DNA from: Cercospora beticola
Lineage: Eukaryota; Ascomycota; Dothideomycetes; Mycosphaerellales; Mycosphaerellaceae
DNA length: 64,000 bases
Assembly (NCBI RefSeq): GCF_033473495.1
Contig: NC_088940.1
Location: 2,728,001 to 2,792,000 of the forward strand
Reading direction: 5' to 3'
Shown: positions 42,864 to 54,798 of the stretch, piece by piece
Numbering within the stretch: position 1 is the stretch's first letter
How the letters are laid out: each line of letters starts with the position of its first letter
Made by a program: the position numbers and the translations under genes
The notes under the pieces: model-generated
The model's input: only the letters and a program-made list of their open reading frames with translations
Told to the model about the DNA's origin: nothing
Databases searched by the model: none

Positions 42864-43565
42864 CAATCTTCTGTTATCTTATGACAACGGATGATAAGAA
42901 ACGGCCGAATAACGATGACGCCCAAAATGGCATTGCAGCAGCTAAAATCTGTGCAAACTTTAGAGCATATTCCCCTTTCAACATTTTCAGGTCGCCGCGG
43001 AACGTTGAGAAACGTTGAGCCGAATTTGCACTCACGACCAACAAATCCCAAAGTTGAATCTGTTCTCAATTCTCTATCTTGAAGCCTTCTCAACCTGACA
43101 GTGTCGGCCAGTGTCGGCCGATACCAGAAATTCGTCCTGTATAACGCCATCTTATTCGAAACCAAAGTTGCCGCGCCGATACCGATGCTTCTTCATAATA
43201 TCACGCGCAAGACCAACCCTTCCGATCCTGTAGTAGCTGACTGGCTTCAATTGCCTGCCTGCTTGCCATTGCTGTTTCTTCTTCCACTCGCTATACGAGA
43301 AAACCCAAAAAGCCAACCTCCCACCGCATCTTTCCCAAAGAAGTTGTTGTTGATATCATACCTAGCCAACAGCATACCGCCAACAGCATGCCGCCACCAG
43401 CTCCGACTTCCACCTCTACCGCAGCCGGTGTAACGTCCAACAACAAGAACAAACCTCGTCCCCTACTCAAAAATCCAACATCGGATTCTCAAAAGACCTC
43501 TTCTCATCCTTCCCCCTCCCTGTCACCTCACTCTCCTTCGTAGCCGAAAAATCCCCAACAAGTCC
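42864..43565. other. Intergenic with a 51-codon frame
   Basis: 700 bp between converging ends. An ATG frame at 43388-43543 (+) encodes 51 residues starting MPPPAPTSTSTAAGV with a basic NNKNKPRPLLKNPTSDSQK centre; it could be a small gene or a first exon, but there is no supporting motif. Confidence 0.3.
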
Positions 43566-43613
43566 CTAACTCGTCCTCCTAGGCCGAATCTCCACCAAAT
43601 CATCCTCCGAACT

Positions 43614-43644
<31 letters not shown>

Positions 43645-44369
43645 AGCCCATCATCATGCAACCCCCTAGGCAAATCCCCAAAAGGCGAAGCAGCCCCACT
43701 ATTCGCCGCCGAATCCAACACCAATTTCCTCTCAACACTCTCCGGCAAATCCCCAATTTCCAAATCCAAATTCACATCCTCAGAATCCTCGTCCGAATCA
43801 TCATCCAGAGGTTTCCTCACTTGTGCTTCAGTCGTACTAGGTCTCCGTTCCCTTCTCGAAGAACGACGTTTAGTTGAAGAGGAAGATGCAGTATCGAGCC
43901 TTCGACTCGAATTCGAAGGCGAAGGACCAGGATCATCGTAATCTCCTCCATCTCTCGTCAAAGTATGATCTCTCCCTGCGTCATCTTCATCGATACTCGA
44001 ATCGTCATCAGAATCGTTGTCGGAATCGGAATCACTACTACTAAAGAGTCCAGAGAATTTACTCCCGCTCGCACGAGAAACGTGGCCTGCTCCGGAAACA
44101 GTTCGAAGGCCTGTGATTTGGAGTCCGTCGAGACTTTTGGTGCTGTCGCTTTGTTCCGGGGAGTTTGAAAGTTCGAGGGGTTCTTCCGGGAGGGTAGAAG
44201 CGATTTCGACGGCGGAAGCGTCTGCTGCGTCGGGGTCGTTGTCGAGAGTTTTGTCTTGGTTTTTTTGCGCTAGGCGGGCGGCGAGAGTGCGTCGGGCTCG
44301 TGAGGGTGGGATATTGAGGGGTTGGACTGTGCCGGTGGAAGTCTTGTTAGAATCTGGTGATGGCGTGTC
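43566..44369 (-). CDS. Acidic low-complexity protein, C-terminal exon (5' end unresolved)
   Basis: An open frame of 267 codons entering through an acceptor CTCGCTTAG at 44370-44371, in phase 0. It has Pro/Ser/Arg at the start (PPSRARRTLAARLAQK), a Ser/Asp block (LFSSSDSDSDNDSDDDSS), and near the end ten consecutive Asp residues encoded by a perfect GAT repeat, ending EIRPRRTS. A plausible intron is 44370-44428 (GTGAGA donor, AACTGAC branch). The upstream frame would then run to a Met at 44644 or 44566 and encode hydrophobic, Cys-rich sequence that looks unlike a real N-terminus. The true first exon is therefore uncertain. No family recognised; probably a nuclear or cytosolic disordered protein. 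Confidence 0.5.
43614..43643. repeat. (ATC)10 microsatellite encoding poly-Asp
   Basis: Ten perfect ATC units; on the minus strand they read as ten GAT (Asp) codons inside the acidic protein, so repeat-length change would alter the Asp run without breaking frame. Confidence 0.9.
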
Positions 44370-44428
44370 CTAAGCGAGAGATGGAATTGTCAGTTTGATG
44401 ATGCTTGCGAAGATGAATTGCATCTCAC

Positions 44429-45087
44429 ATCTGAACATGCCAGTGTAGTGTAGTGCAGTGCAGTGCAGGGGCGTGTGCAGGTGCAGGTGCATGTGCCAGG
44501 GTAGGTGTGTGCAAGGTGCTGGAGGATCAAAAGGAATAGGGCAACGAGACAGCACGGATTTTTCATGCATGCCCAATTCAGGCAAAAAAAGAAGCAAGAC
44601 CACCAATGACCAACCACCCTGCCTCGCAGTAGTATAACGGTCATGGATACGGCATCAAAGCGAAGCTAGTGTGGCTGTCGCGTGACGTCCGGCTCCAAAA
44701 GACCGTCGAAATTGTTTTACGAAGGATCGGACCGCAGGTGTCATTTGAACCCAAAAACAGCCACCATCGCGAAGCATCAATCTGCATCCGCTTCGGGTTC
44801 CGGCTCTTCTGGACAACTGTACATGTGTAGTCTTGGCTTGCTTCGGTCTTGCTGCCGATGTGTACTTTGTAGACTGGTTGTTTGTGTGTTGGGAACAGGT
44901 TGCGAAGTTCTGAGTGTTTGTGTGTGGAAAAGTCGTACAGCCTGTTCGTTGTGGTACAGCAGCCAGCCATTCATCGTATCTCTTAAATGTCCTTCCATTC
45001 GCTATGCTCGTCCATCTGTACATCGATAGGAGGATTGAAAATATGCAATAGGGTATGTGCGGGAGAAGTGATCGCGCGCGGAGGGGG
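44429..45087. other. SAPS 3' region and acidic-gene 5' region
   Basis: 660 bp on the minus strand between two genes in tandem. Contains CTGCA/CAGTG-rich simple sequence around 44450-44500. It must hold the first exon of the acidic protein if that gene is separate. Confidence 0.4.
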
Positions 45088-48000
45088 TCATCGGTAGTCC
45101 ATGTCAACGTCAAACGAAAGTTCACCGACCTGTTCATCCTCCGCAAATGCCCTCTGTCTTTCTCTCTCCCGAATGATGGCTTCGTCTTCCATTTCTTCGT
45201 CCTCATCACCGTCGCCGAATCCGGAGAGCATGGTTCCGGAGTTAATCTCGAAGCTCTGTCCGACCGAGCCTTCCTGTAACGCCAAACTGTCCTGTGGAGT
45301 CATGCTACTGTTGCCGCCGAGTCCTGCATTGGCGAGTGTGTTCTGGGTGTTCGATGAAAAGCCGCCGGAGAGCCCGCCTCCACCCATGCCCATCGACCGA
45401 ATTCCTATTGCGTTCTCCGGCCGCACTCCACCAAGAACTGCATTGTCCTTGTCTCGCGTTTCCGCAAGCGTGCCTTCCACATACACGACCCAAGGCTCTC
45501 TGCTAACACGCTCTGTGATAGCCGGGTCTAGTTCCTCAGTCCCAATCTTATTGCCGAACTTGCACACTTCCTCGGCTATCAATGTCAGATGGCCCATGTA
45601 GCCCAACCGCATGCCCTTATGCTTCTGCGATTCGTCTGAGGCGGCTTGCCCATCTAGTATGCGGTCTGTGATGTCTTTGCCGGATGCAAGTCCAATCTCC
45701 TCTGCGGTCTTGCTATCTGGTCCTCGAGCTGGAGAGAAAAGGTCGAATGCCAAAGTTCGGTTGTAACCGCGGTCCAGCGTGCCGTTGAAGACTTGTTGTA
45801 CAACATCATATACCACGTTATGCAAAAAGTTGTTCCACGGAAAACGGAAAAAGAAGTCCTAGAATAGTGGAATAAGTTTGCTGCAAAGGACACTCGTCAG
45901 TCGGAAGATGGAAAGGACACTCACAAGTATGGTTGGCACGACCTGGTGCTCCACGAATTTAATTTTGAGCAAATCGCCCACAACGGGGCTGCCATCAAGC
46001 TCAGTATCATAGGGCGCGCGTTCGCCATTTGACAATGTGCTCGGCGCTCGCGCATGCAAGGTCGCTGTGCTTTGCTCAATGTCTTGTGAGCTTTCACTGT
46101 TCGATGGTGTGGGCTCATTCTGACTTGCGGCTGGTGTCTTGTTAACAAAAAGTGGCGCAGGCTTCTCGGCTGCGCGAGCCAGCTCTCGCTCGAGTTCTGA
46201 AGGGGCGTCATCTGAAGGCATGCTCAGTGATTGCTCTGATAGGAACTGCTGATACAGTTGGCGCGCATTCTGCTTACCCTTGTCCTCCTCTGGCTCCTCG
46301 CCAAATTCGGACATCACGGTATCTTCGTCCACGTCCAGGTTGTTGAGTCGATCCGTCGCTTCTGCAGTCGTTGGTGAGTCCACAGAGTGCGTGGGCGGAG
46401 GGTCAAAATGGGGAGGTGGTTGCTTTGGAGGCGATGCGGCGTTCTTCTTGGGCGATAGCGGCTGTGGAATGGCGCTGGGGCTCATGGGCGACTGAGGCGA
46501 CTGGTTTTGAGGATCAGAGGGATCGCGCTTCACCACCTTCTCTAGTTTTGGTAGGTCACTGTGAGTCGTATCATCGATCTTTTCGCTCAGATCGTCGAAA
46601 GTGACCTCGTCGGGGAAGTCTTCCGAGGGCGCATTGACCTTTTCAAATCCGTCCTCGTCCGAGGCATTCTGCACTTCCAGCTTACGAATCTCCTCTGGTT
46701 TCTCATCGAGGTCGTCGTCGCTGGGCCGTTCCGCATGATGGAATCCGTGGGAATCGACGCTACTGCCAAACTCGTCATGAGACATGTCTGGCGTAGGACT
46801 CTGACGTACGCGTGGAGTCGCAAGCTTTCCTTCTGCCTTGAGCCTGTTGCGCTCCGCATCACGTTTTGAAACTTCGTCTTCGGCGCCGCGTTCGTTCAGG
46901 AGGCCCATATTGCTGCAATGAAGCAATTCAGCCATGAGTTCGCACGTCTTGAACCGATCGAAGCCCAGGGGTTGAATCTTCCGTCCGAATGCAGCCTTGA
47001 GCTCTGGTTTCTGGGCATTGGGCGACCGAATCAGATGCATGAAGTCTGGTACGTGGGTCGCGAACTTGCGAAGAAGAGTGCCGAGATAGATGGGATCTGA
47101 TGTCTTCGGCTCTGGGCCCACTTGATTGTCCAAATCGTAGTCTGAGTTGTTCTTTCGAATGACTTCAATCACAATGCCAACACCCACTGTCAACGGATTT
47201 CCGCCCTTCAGCATGCCGTCAATCAGCGTCTGAATGCATGGCTCAGACACCAATTGCCGTGTGAGCTCGTTCGGGCCGATGACCGACTGGTCCTGTGTTG
47301 TGGCATTCGCGGATATCGTGATGATCGCTTTCAGGAAGTCGCCTGCAGAGGTCTGAGTCGCACCATTATGCTGATCTGAGAGGTATCCGAGTAGAAGGGG
47401 GATTAGATTCTGCTGCTGTAGCCAGTCCACAATTCCCTGTCCGCCCTCGTGCTTCTCCAGTGAAATTATCTTGAGCAGCAAGTCCATGACCATGGGGCAG
47501 TCAACGTGCTCCAGCATTGAAGGAACAATGCCCTCGAGATTCTTAAAAAAGTCGAGCATTTCCTCCGTCTTTTTATCCAGTAGCGCTTCGTTGACTTTGG
47601 TGAAGTAGCCGGCTTGTAGAGGGTCCAGCGGCGCAGGACGCTTCACATACTGCCAGAATTCGCGCAGATGATCACGCTGCTCCAGCAAGGCTTCACTGAT
47701 AGACCAGACCTCGGAAGACAGCACCTCGCACGCGACGTAGGCATACTTTTTCCGCTGTGCTTCCCTCTTCTCCTGCTCCGTCTCGCCATCGGCGCCCGTT
47801 TTGTTCACGGACTTTGATCGCGCTCGGTTCTTTCCTTTAAAGAAGGATATGCCTGAACTCTTCTCCTCCTCGCCTGGAGATTTGGGCGTACCGGGTGTGG
47901 TCTCTTTCTGCTCGCCCGTGGCTTCTGCATCTTCCTCCGACTTAGGCTCCGCGATGACATAGGCAAGTAGCTTCTTGAGGCGCTCTTCGTCCCGCAGAAA

Positions 48001-48141
48001 CTCAATCAGCTTGCTATTCTGCTGCTTCAGCTCTTGGATCAAGTCGCTCTCGTCCAGCAGTTCCTCGAGGGTGACATCTTGCTTGTCGAGGATGGTGTCA
48101 ATGGTGCTTATGTTGGCATATCCGCCAAAGCGCCAAAACAT
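45088..48141 (-). CDS. SAPS-family regulatory subunit of Sit4/PP6 phosphatase
   Basis: 995 residues over two exons. Exon 1 is 45925-48141. The intron is 45859-45924 (GTGAGT donor, CTGAC branch, TTCTAG acceptor). Exon 2 is 45088-45858. The splice joins VEHQVVPTIL to DFFFRFPWNNFLHNVVYDVV in frame, matching the conserved core. The start MFWRFGGYANISTIDTILDK is diagnostic of SAPS proteins (yeast Sap155/185/190, fission yeast Ekc1, animal PPP6R), which bind the catalytic subunit Sit4/PP6 and govern cell-cycle, stress and nutrient signalling. Helical repeats (SEVWSISEALLEQRDHLREF, SMLEHVDCPMVMDLLLKI, FKTCELMAELLHCSNMGLLN) fill residues 130-430. A long disordered acidic insert precedes the splice. 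The C-terminus is Asp/Glu-rich and ends FDVDMDYR. Some of the sequence near 47900 is basic linker. Confidence 0.93.
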
Positions 48142-49107
48142 GGCTGCGCGCTATGAGACGCCGTGCTGGCGGTCGAGCACAGCGCGGGGATGGTGCGATG
48201 TGGGTGCGCAGCAGGGTCGGTGCAGCGGAGGACGGTGGTGGATATCATGCGTCTGCCGGCGCGAGTGGGAGTGCACGGCGGAGGGGGGTAGGATCAGGCC
48301 GTGGACTGCTGCAGCCGGCGCCGTCGCTACTGCCGCTGCTGCTGTGTCACGGCTGGTGGGTGGGCGGTGATGGCTTCTGCTGCTGCGGAGACCGGGACCG
48401 GCCAATGCTCTCGGCGATGGAGCGTGCGAGCGGGCGGTCGGTGCGTGCAAAGCGGCAGAGTGGTGGTGGAGGTCGGATGGGATCTGTGCAGACAGCGCCT
48501 GTGGGACTGTAGGAGTAGACTAGTTCTAGCGTAGCGCCAACTATGATGTCGAGGCCGACTTTGATCGCGTGGGCCGTCCGTTTCACCTCGACTCCAACAA
48601 CAACACCTGACAACTACATGTACTCTACAGTTCTATTCCGCCTGACGCGCTCTTCTCCACGAGGACATATGCGCACAAGCACAAGCGCGATGCGACGGGT
48701 CAGCGCGACGTGTTCTCCAGCCGTCCTCGGCCCTCGAGGCTGTCGTTCCCCGAGCAGCGGCGGCATCTGCAGCCCTTCTCGTGCCCTTCCGACCTTTCTC
48801 GTCTTTGGTACGACGCATGGTTATCACATGAAGCAGCAGACATAAATCCTCACCTTCGCCTACTCGTGCTTATTCTCTGCTGGCTTACTCATTTGAGACG
48901 ACATCTGAATACATCTTCATATGCCAACCTCAACTAATGCTTCGGCACAGGCTGCCGTGTCTCACATATATTTATTGTAGATACCAAAATCTACCGCTTG
49001 TTGCTGAACGCTGGACCAAAACCATCATCTTACCAATACATATTTCATCAGCTCCAAGTCGTTACTGCCGTTCGTATGCTCATCATATTCTCCACGATGC
49101 ACATCCA
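48142..49107. other. SAPS promoter and flank
   Basis: 970 bp upstream of the SAPS gene, reaching the 3' end of the next minus-strand gene. GC-rich with CTG/GCC runs near 48301-48420; frames there lack domains. Confidence 0.45.
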
Positions 49108-49995
49108 TCATGACCTTCTTTCTCTCTCCGCAGCCCACTCAGCCTCATCACGCAATGTCGCCATCTGCGCTTCCTCATAACCCGGCGGCGGCTCATTCGG
49201 TGGACTCGTATCACTTGCATGACCCATTTGCACTCCACTGTCCCGTTGTTGCTGCAAAACAGGACTTTGCGCGATGCCCATCGCCGTGGGCGCCATAAGT
49301 GGAGCATCGCTCTGTTCTGAATATGCTGGCAGGTCCTCAAGCGGTACCGTTGAGACATCGACTCCTCCGTTCATTGCCGATCTGGACGTCCCCGCGCCTC
49401 CACTCGCTCGCTGCGTCTCCGCTGCCTGCTGCAACCGCTCCCGCATCCGCTCATAATGTGTGTGGAAATCGAACGCGCCGTTGTCGTTGAACTTCAGGTT
49501 CAGCTCCAACACTCCCGTGCTGGGTATAGGTATGCCTCCACCAGGAACAGGTTGTACTAATGCTTGCCAGCCATTCGCACCAAACCAAGGCATCGTGACG
49601 TGGGAGTCGTGGAGGCTGAGGATGGGGCTTGCGAAGCTCTTGAAGTCAGCCGTCGGCTTGTCGGGCAGGTATATCACTCTCGAGTTCGTGAGGAATATTT
49701 GTCCATTCGTATGTGTGAGGGAGTATGGCTTTTGCTGCTTCCCAGGATAGTGTTTCGGCGTTTCGATCGACAGTTGGACCCGTTTCGGTGTTGTGTGGAC
49801 GAGCTGCTCGCCGGGTAAAGGTGTGAATGGGGTGTTCGAATCATTCGAGGTCATGACCCAGCTGCGAATATATTTGTTAACAGCTTGTCTCTTCGATGAT
49901 CGATGCTCTGTAGGCATAGCTCTTGCCGTGGCTTGCAGCCTAACGTGTACGCCAGACGCGACCAGAAGAGGCGTGAGAACTTACTTGATAGACAT
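49108..49995 (-). CDS. WBP2-like GRAM-domain protein with PY motifs
   Basis: 254 residues. The first coding exon is only 11 nt (49985-49995), followed by an intron at 49862-49984 (GTAAGT donor, TTCGCAG acceptor) and the main exon 49108-49861. The splice gives MSINWVM, which is the start I know for this family; frames agree. The N-terminal 130 residues form the GRAM/PH-like fold (FTPLPGEQLVHTTPKRVQLS, GQIFLTNSRVIYLPDK, GVLELNLKFNDNGAFDFHTH). The tail contains DLPAYSEQ and PPPGYEEAQ, PY-type ligands for WW domains such as those of Rsp5/Nedd4 ubiquitin ligases; the animal relative WBP2 is a transcriptional co-activator. In fungi the role is unclear, probably membrane-phosphoinositide or trafficking-related. 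If the intron is ignored, a false 269-residue frame with an unrelated N-terminus appears. Confidence 0.85.
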
Positions 49996-50812
49996 GGTGG
50001 GCGATTGGTGCAGCTATAAGTCAGCTACCTTCAACGTATGGGGTCGTATGTGGCCTGCACTTCTTCTACCGGGTCGACTGTAGGGAGAGTTGCACCATGG
50101 ACTTGCGCCGGGCTTGTTGGAATGACTTAAGGTTGCACACCTGCGAGATCCCGCGCCTTGGATGCACGTCACCGTCGCGACCAATCAGAGCAACTTGGGT
50201 TTTGTGATACGGCGCTCCAAAGCTGTGAGTATGCAGCGTGGAGATGCGAGTTGTGAAAACGACAAGAAGCCGTGTCGACATCATCCCACCACTAGCTCAC
50301 TGACATGTGCTTCATAACGAATGAGGAAGCGACGTTGCCGCCAAAAAGTCCGTGCACCTGCCCAGATCCAGTCCCGCCTTCCATCCTGTGCTTCCATCTA
50401 CTTCCAGCATTCTTCTCGCCTCTCTCGTCACGCATCAACAACTTGCTCCTACCAACGCGCACAATTTATCTTGAGCGCAGTGCCATATTTCATGAGACGT
50501 GTGGCAACTTCTCGACAATGCAGAAAGGAGCACTGAAACATGATTCATCAAGTCTGGGCACTAGCCAATGATTTCAACCATCCTGCGCAGAGGAAATGTC
50601 CCAGCCGCGCAAACCCAACATGCCTGGCCTGTCGGTCAGCTACAAAGCTACCCATGACAAGCCTGGTGATGAGGAAATGTCCTTCCATCCTGGACCTTCA
50701 TGAGTAAAGCAGTCCTCAGGGATGGGAAGGCGGTCCGAGTCATCACTGGGAGATCGTTACTGTACATCTATGCTTCTCTGCCAAGGAGGCCCGCCAGGTC
50801 TGCGAGATCTAG
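49996..50812. other. Intergenic, no firm gene
   Basis: Upstream of the WBP2-like gene. A short Cys-containing frame near 50597-50650 resembles the start of a zinc cluster (CLACRSATK) but stops soon after and lacks the remaining ligands. Confidence 0.35.
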
Positions 50813-51739
50813 ATGGCCGCGGGTTTTACTGACATTCACATGGAAGCTAGCAATACCGAAGACTACAGCCACGCGATGGTCCATGTGTCTTCGTCCGCTG
50901 CGCCAGCTCTCGCCAATTCTGGCGAGCCCAATGGCCGGTAGGTATGCAGTGGCGGGTAAGAAGAGGGCGAGAAAACTTCGAAAGCATCTTGAAGATTGCA
51001 TCGGGCTAGGAGGTACCAGCTCAACCAGACTGCGCCGATGGCTCGAGCCTGCACGTACAGCCATCCCCAGGGGAATCTCAGCAGTTTCGTCGACAAAATT
51101 TCGAGCGAATGCAATTCTATCGGATCTTGCCAGATTTCAGACAACGGGCTTTGTCAAGTGACTGGTGTACAACACTGGAGCCTGGAGGCGACGGGTCAAT
51201 TGCACTCTGGCCGGCCGTACCTGTCCACAGTGTCCTTGATGGAAAGCAAGATCGAGATTACAGTGCCATGCGTGTGCAGAAGCGGGCCTGCACAATGCTT
51301 GATTCCAGCTACCTGGGCAATGTGCCATGACGGCGAATGCGATTTCCAATGGAGGCATTTGCTTGTGATGGCCATGATTCGTGAAGCTCTTAGAAGGAGC
51401 GAGGCATGCCGCATGTCGTGTACTTGGTGGTTGTATCTCGCACCGAGCTACGCGGCTACGCCCTCGTTTCTGACGAGTGATCGGCGCCACTTCTGCCACT
51501 GGTGGAAACAGACTACGCCACACCAAATGCAGGGGTTGTGTAGTTGTGGATTGTGGGGACGGGAGACTTCGATAGTCCCCCCAATGTGCAAGGTCTGTCT
51601 ATTGACGCCCGCACCACCGCAGCAAAAAGTCGCGAAGTCATATATTGTTCGCATGTTCAAGCATCTCGCCAGTCGTACAGATTGCAGCTACAACATGCGA
51701 TTCCTGCGAACGGCATGCAGCCAGGATCTTGACGTTTGA
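50813..51739 (+). CDS. Tentative Cys-rich protein gene
   Basis: Not recognised. The best model has exon 1 at 50813-50937 (start MAAGFTDIHMEASNTEDYSH), an intron at 50938-51009 (GTAGGT donor, GGGCTAG acceptor, no clear branch point) and a final exon 51010-51739, giving 284 residues in frame. The last exon is open for over 240 codons, longer than any other frame in this window outside a recognised gene, yet its composition (many Cys, Trp, Met and His, for example MCHDGECDFQWRH and LCSCGLWGRETSIVPPMCKV) is unusual. Exon 1 looks like normal protein. Alternatives are a decayed regulator, a wrong frame in the second half, or chance. No signal peptide. Confidence 0.3.
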
Positions 51740-52594
51740 GATAAGTTTGACCTGCTTCGAATAGGTGCGAATCGCGTTTCATCATCTGGTTGTTGGATAC
51801 TCGAGCATGCAGAAGAGACCCAGGGCGGCAGTCTGAAGAACATGCTTCCGCCTGCAACCCAAGGGGCGCATGTTCCACTTTATCTCCATTTTGGGCGCAG
51901 TCCGACGATCCATCGGCCCTCGCTGCGCTTACAGTTCACGTCCGACTCGAAGCCGCCAATAGCGGGCGCTTAACTCAACCTCAAACGAGCAACATGCAGA
52001 AACGAGATTCGTCTTGTTTGCAACACATGCACGGATGAGGGATGGTTTCGGCATTGGCATCCCAGTCCATCTGGCGTCTGGGGAGCAGTTGTGTAGCCGC
52101 GGGATGGTCACGTATTTACCCATTTTCACATGCGCGCCCACTTGGAAGAGAGAAGGTCCAACCTAGACTTGATTCCCAAAGTCAAAGATACCATCAAACT
52201 AACCTGACCCACGGCATCACGCACGCAACAACCTCGGTCTTTCAATGAAACGTGAAGAGACGACGAGCATAAGCACCACTCGATCCAACGCCTTTCGTTA
52301 AGGGCTGGAATTGCACGCGCAACAAACCTGCCTGCTGCCGACGCCGAGTCAATGAACGACCAAGGCATGAACCGCGCCCTTCAGACCTCTGTATAGACCG
52401 AAGGATCGACATATACTTTCTCATTCGCATTGCGCCTAGCTCGAAAAAGCGTAGTTCATTGCAAACCTGCATGCACGCGAGAAGGTCTTTAATACTCCGG
52501 TACTTGCTACTACCTTGTTGCTGCTCGCTCCGTCAGACTTTGGACTCTCCCGCCTTCCATTGATGATCGCGGACGGTCTCGATGGGGCAACACA
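51740..52594. other. Receptor-gene upstream region
   Basis: 850 bp before the seven-helix protein. Short frames on both strands only. Confidence 0.45.
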
Positions 52595-54053
52595 ATGCCG
52601 GGGAACATCATCAACCTCACACCGGCCGACATTGCCAAATGGCCAACTCCAAACTATGATGATCCCCCTCGTCGACACTGGATGCCTCCATATGCGGCCA
52701 TACTGTGTGGTGTCGCAACATTAATGGTCGCCACCCGATTATGGATCCGATCCAGGAAGCATGCTGGCGGTCTTGGGCTTGACGATGTACGCTCAGCAAT
52801 GCCTTGAATTCATTTCATATCAGACTAACGTACAACAGGTCCTTCTGGTCTGCGGATGGCTTGGCCTCGTGTGGTTCACAGCACTGGGCATCATCAACTC
52901 CGAAGTGTACTTGACATCACGGCATATGTGGGACATTCCGATGGTAACCTACGAGAACATCGCGCTCGTCACCTGGATCGCCGAACTCGCCTTTCTAATC
53001 TGCTCTTGCTTCACTAAAGTCTCGGTCCTAATGTTCTATCGCCGACTCGTGGACCATACAGTTTCCAAGTACTGGATCTGGACTGTCATTTGCGCCATCT
53101 CGTTCACTATATCATATTCATTGGCCTTCATACTGGTCCTTATCTTCAACTGTTCACCAACGGAAGCCTATTGGAAGGCCTTTAATCCAAGCTGGACGGC
53201 ACAGTATACTTGTGTCGATACGACTATTGTTAATTTACTGGCTGGGATAATGTCCATCATCAGTGATTTGTATTCTGTCATTCTGCCATGTCTCATGACA
53301 AGGCACTTACTTCTGCCCAAGGCGCAGAAGCTCGGACTTTTCTTCGTCTTTTCACTGGGCCTGCTCGCAGTTGTCGCCAGCTCCGTGCGAACTTACTGGT
53401 TGGTACGTATGATCAGAATACCAGAACCTGCCCAACGGAAGTGCGCCGCTGACTTGATATAGTACAAAGTCGGACACTCCAGCGACGTGTCGACCAGCAT
53501 ATTCTACGTCTTCGTCTGGGCGCAACTCGAGCTCAGTCTTGGAATCATGTGCACAGCACTGCCGTCACTGCGCGTACTCTTCCGAGAATACGTTAGCAGC
53601 CCTTTGAAAAGATCTCGATTCGGAGGTACTTTCTCTTCGAGTCGAAGCCGCCGAATGTCTGACGAAGTTCGAATCATACAAGGACAAGGCATTACAGGAA
53701 TCTCCAGCGCGGATCTCGAAAACCAACAAGTTCACTACAGTGCCAAACATACACCGACATCTTCAACATCGACCTGCGCTGATGACGCTGTCGTGAAAGC
53801 TGATGATCAAGAGACAATGCGAGCTTCCTGGACAGAGGGCATTCCCTATCTCGTGACGACGCCAGAGCAATACGAAACATACAATCTACGTAACATGGAG
53901 AAGTACAGAAAATCTACGCATACCCGAGATGGATCAAGGAGCACAAAAGCGCAGTCTGGATTATCTCGCAAGGAAATCAATGTTACGGAGAGAATGTCGT
54001 CGGACAAAGAGATCGACAGCGCGGAGAGGAGCTGGTTCGACAGTAAAGACTAG
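52595..54053 (+). CDS. Seven-helix PTH11/rhodopsin-like membrane protein
   Basis: 448 residues in three exons: 52595-52786, 52839-53402 and 53463-54053. Introns are 52787-52838 (GTACGC, CTAAC, AACAG) and 53403-53462 (GTACGT, CTGAC, ATATAG), both phase 0. Seven hydrophobic helices can be counted: one in exon 1 (AAILCGVATLMVATRLWI), five in exon 2 (including VCGWLGLVWFTALGII, YWIWTVICAISFTISYSLAF and KLGLFFVFSLGLLAVVASSV) and one in exon 3 (FYVFVWAQLELSLGIMCTAL). Motifs typical of the fungal rhodopsin-like integral membrane family are present: GGLGLDD before helix 2, FTKVSVLMFYRRL, and the WAQLELSLGIMCTALPSLR block at helix 7. No CFEM domain at the N-terminus. The cytosolic C-tail of about 150 residues is Ser/Thr-rich. 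A GPCR-like sensor of the plasma membrane is likely by family; the ligand is unknown. Confidence 0.85.
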
Positions 54054-54798
54054 AACAGATTTGGTGCTAAGTTCGCACCACATTATGATTGATGAAGTTA
54101 ATGGCTCCACGATACGACAGAGGAGAAAGAACAGGAAGAAAACCACCCCACTGGTGCCACGATCGAAATCGGATTTATTCCACATCTCCCCGGTCCCGTC
54201 TGCGGTAGATGTGAGTCGGGCTGTCCAACACGGTGGCGCTCGACACATCCAGGCTCGGAAGGCTTTAGATTGAGCACCAACAATGAACGACAACGCGAAT
54301 TGGGGCATTTGCCGAAAATTATCAAGGGGGTAAAAAGACTGAGAAATGCCGTGGGGAAAATGAAATGCGAGATCGATAGCATCGCAAGAGACGATGTATT
54401 GGCGTGGGTAGTAGACAAAATTTCGAAAAGACACCTGCTGAGAGAAGCATTTCAATCGAATCCCAGGCACGTCCTTTTTGGGCTATGAAACAACCCTAAC
54501 CTGCCACTCCTGTGACAAGCCATCTAGGAAGCTGCAAGCGCGATTCTCTAAAACTGTGCCTATGTCCGGACCCTTGGTGGGCATGCGCGACGGCAATCTT
54601 CTGTGTCCAATAGTTCAGATGGGTTCAATGGGCAGGAGGCTGTTGTAGCAAAGCGGCTGCTCAAACTGAGCTTCTTTCGACGGCCTGTTGTGCGAAGATG
54701 TCGTTGCTCAGAGAGCAAGACTGAGCTGACGTATCACGTATGCATGCAGAGCCTGTCGACTTTCTCATAATGGCGAATATTGAAGGCATTTCGCCTTC
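54054..54798. other. Convergent 3' intergenic region
   Basis: 740 bp between the receptor and arrestin stops. A frame at 53961-54470 on the minus strand is a mixture of UTR and antisense; nothing supported. Confidence 0.5.

Noticed and set aside
50597..50680. Zinc-cluster-like CLACRSATK start
   Set aside because: Only three of the six Cys ligands can be found before a stop, with no splice that recovers the rest.
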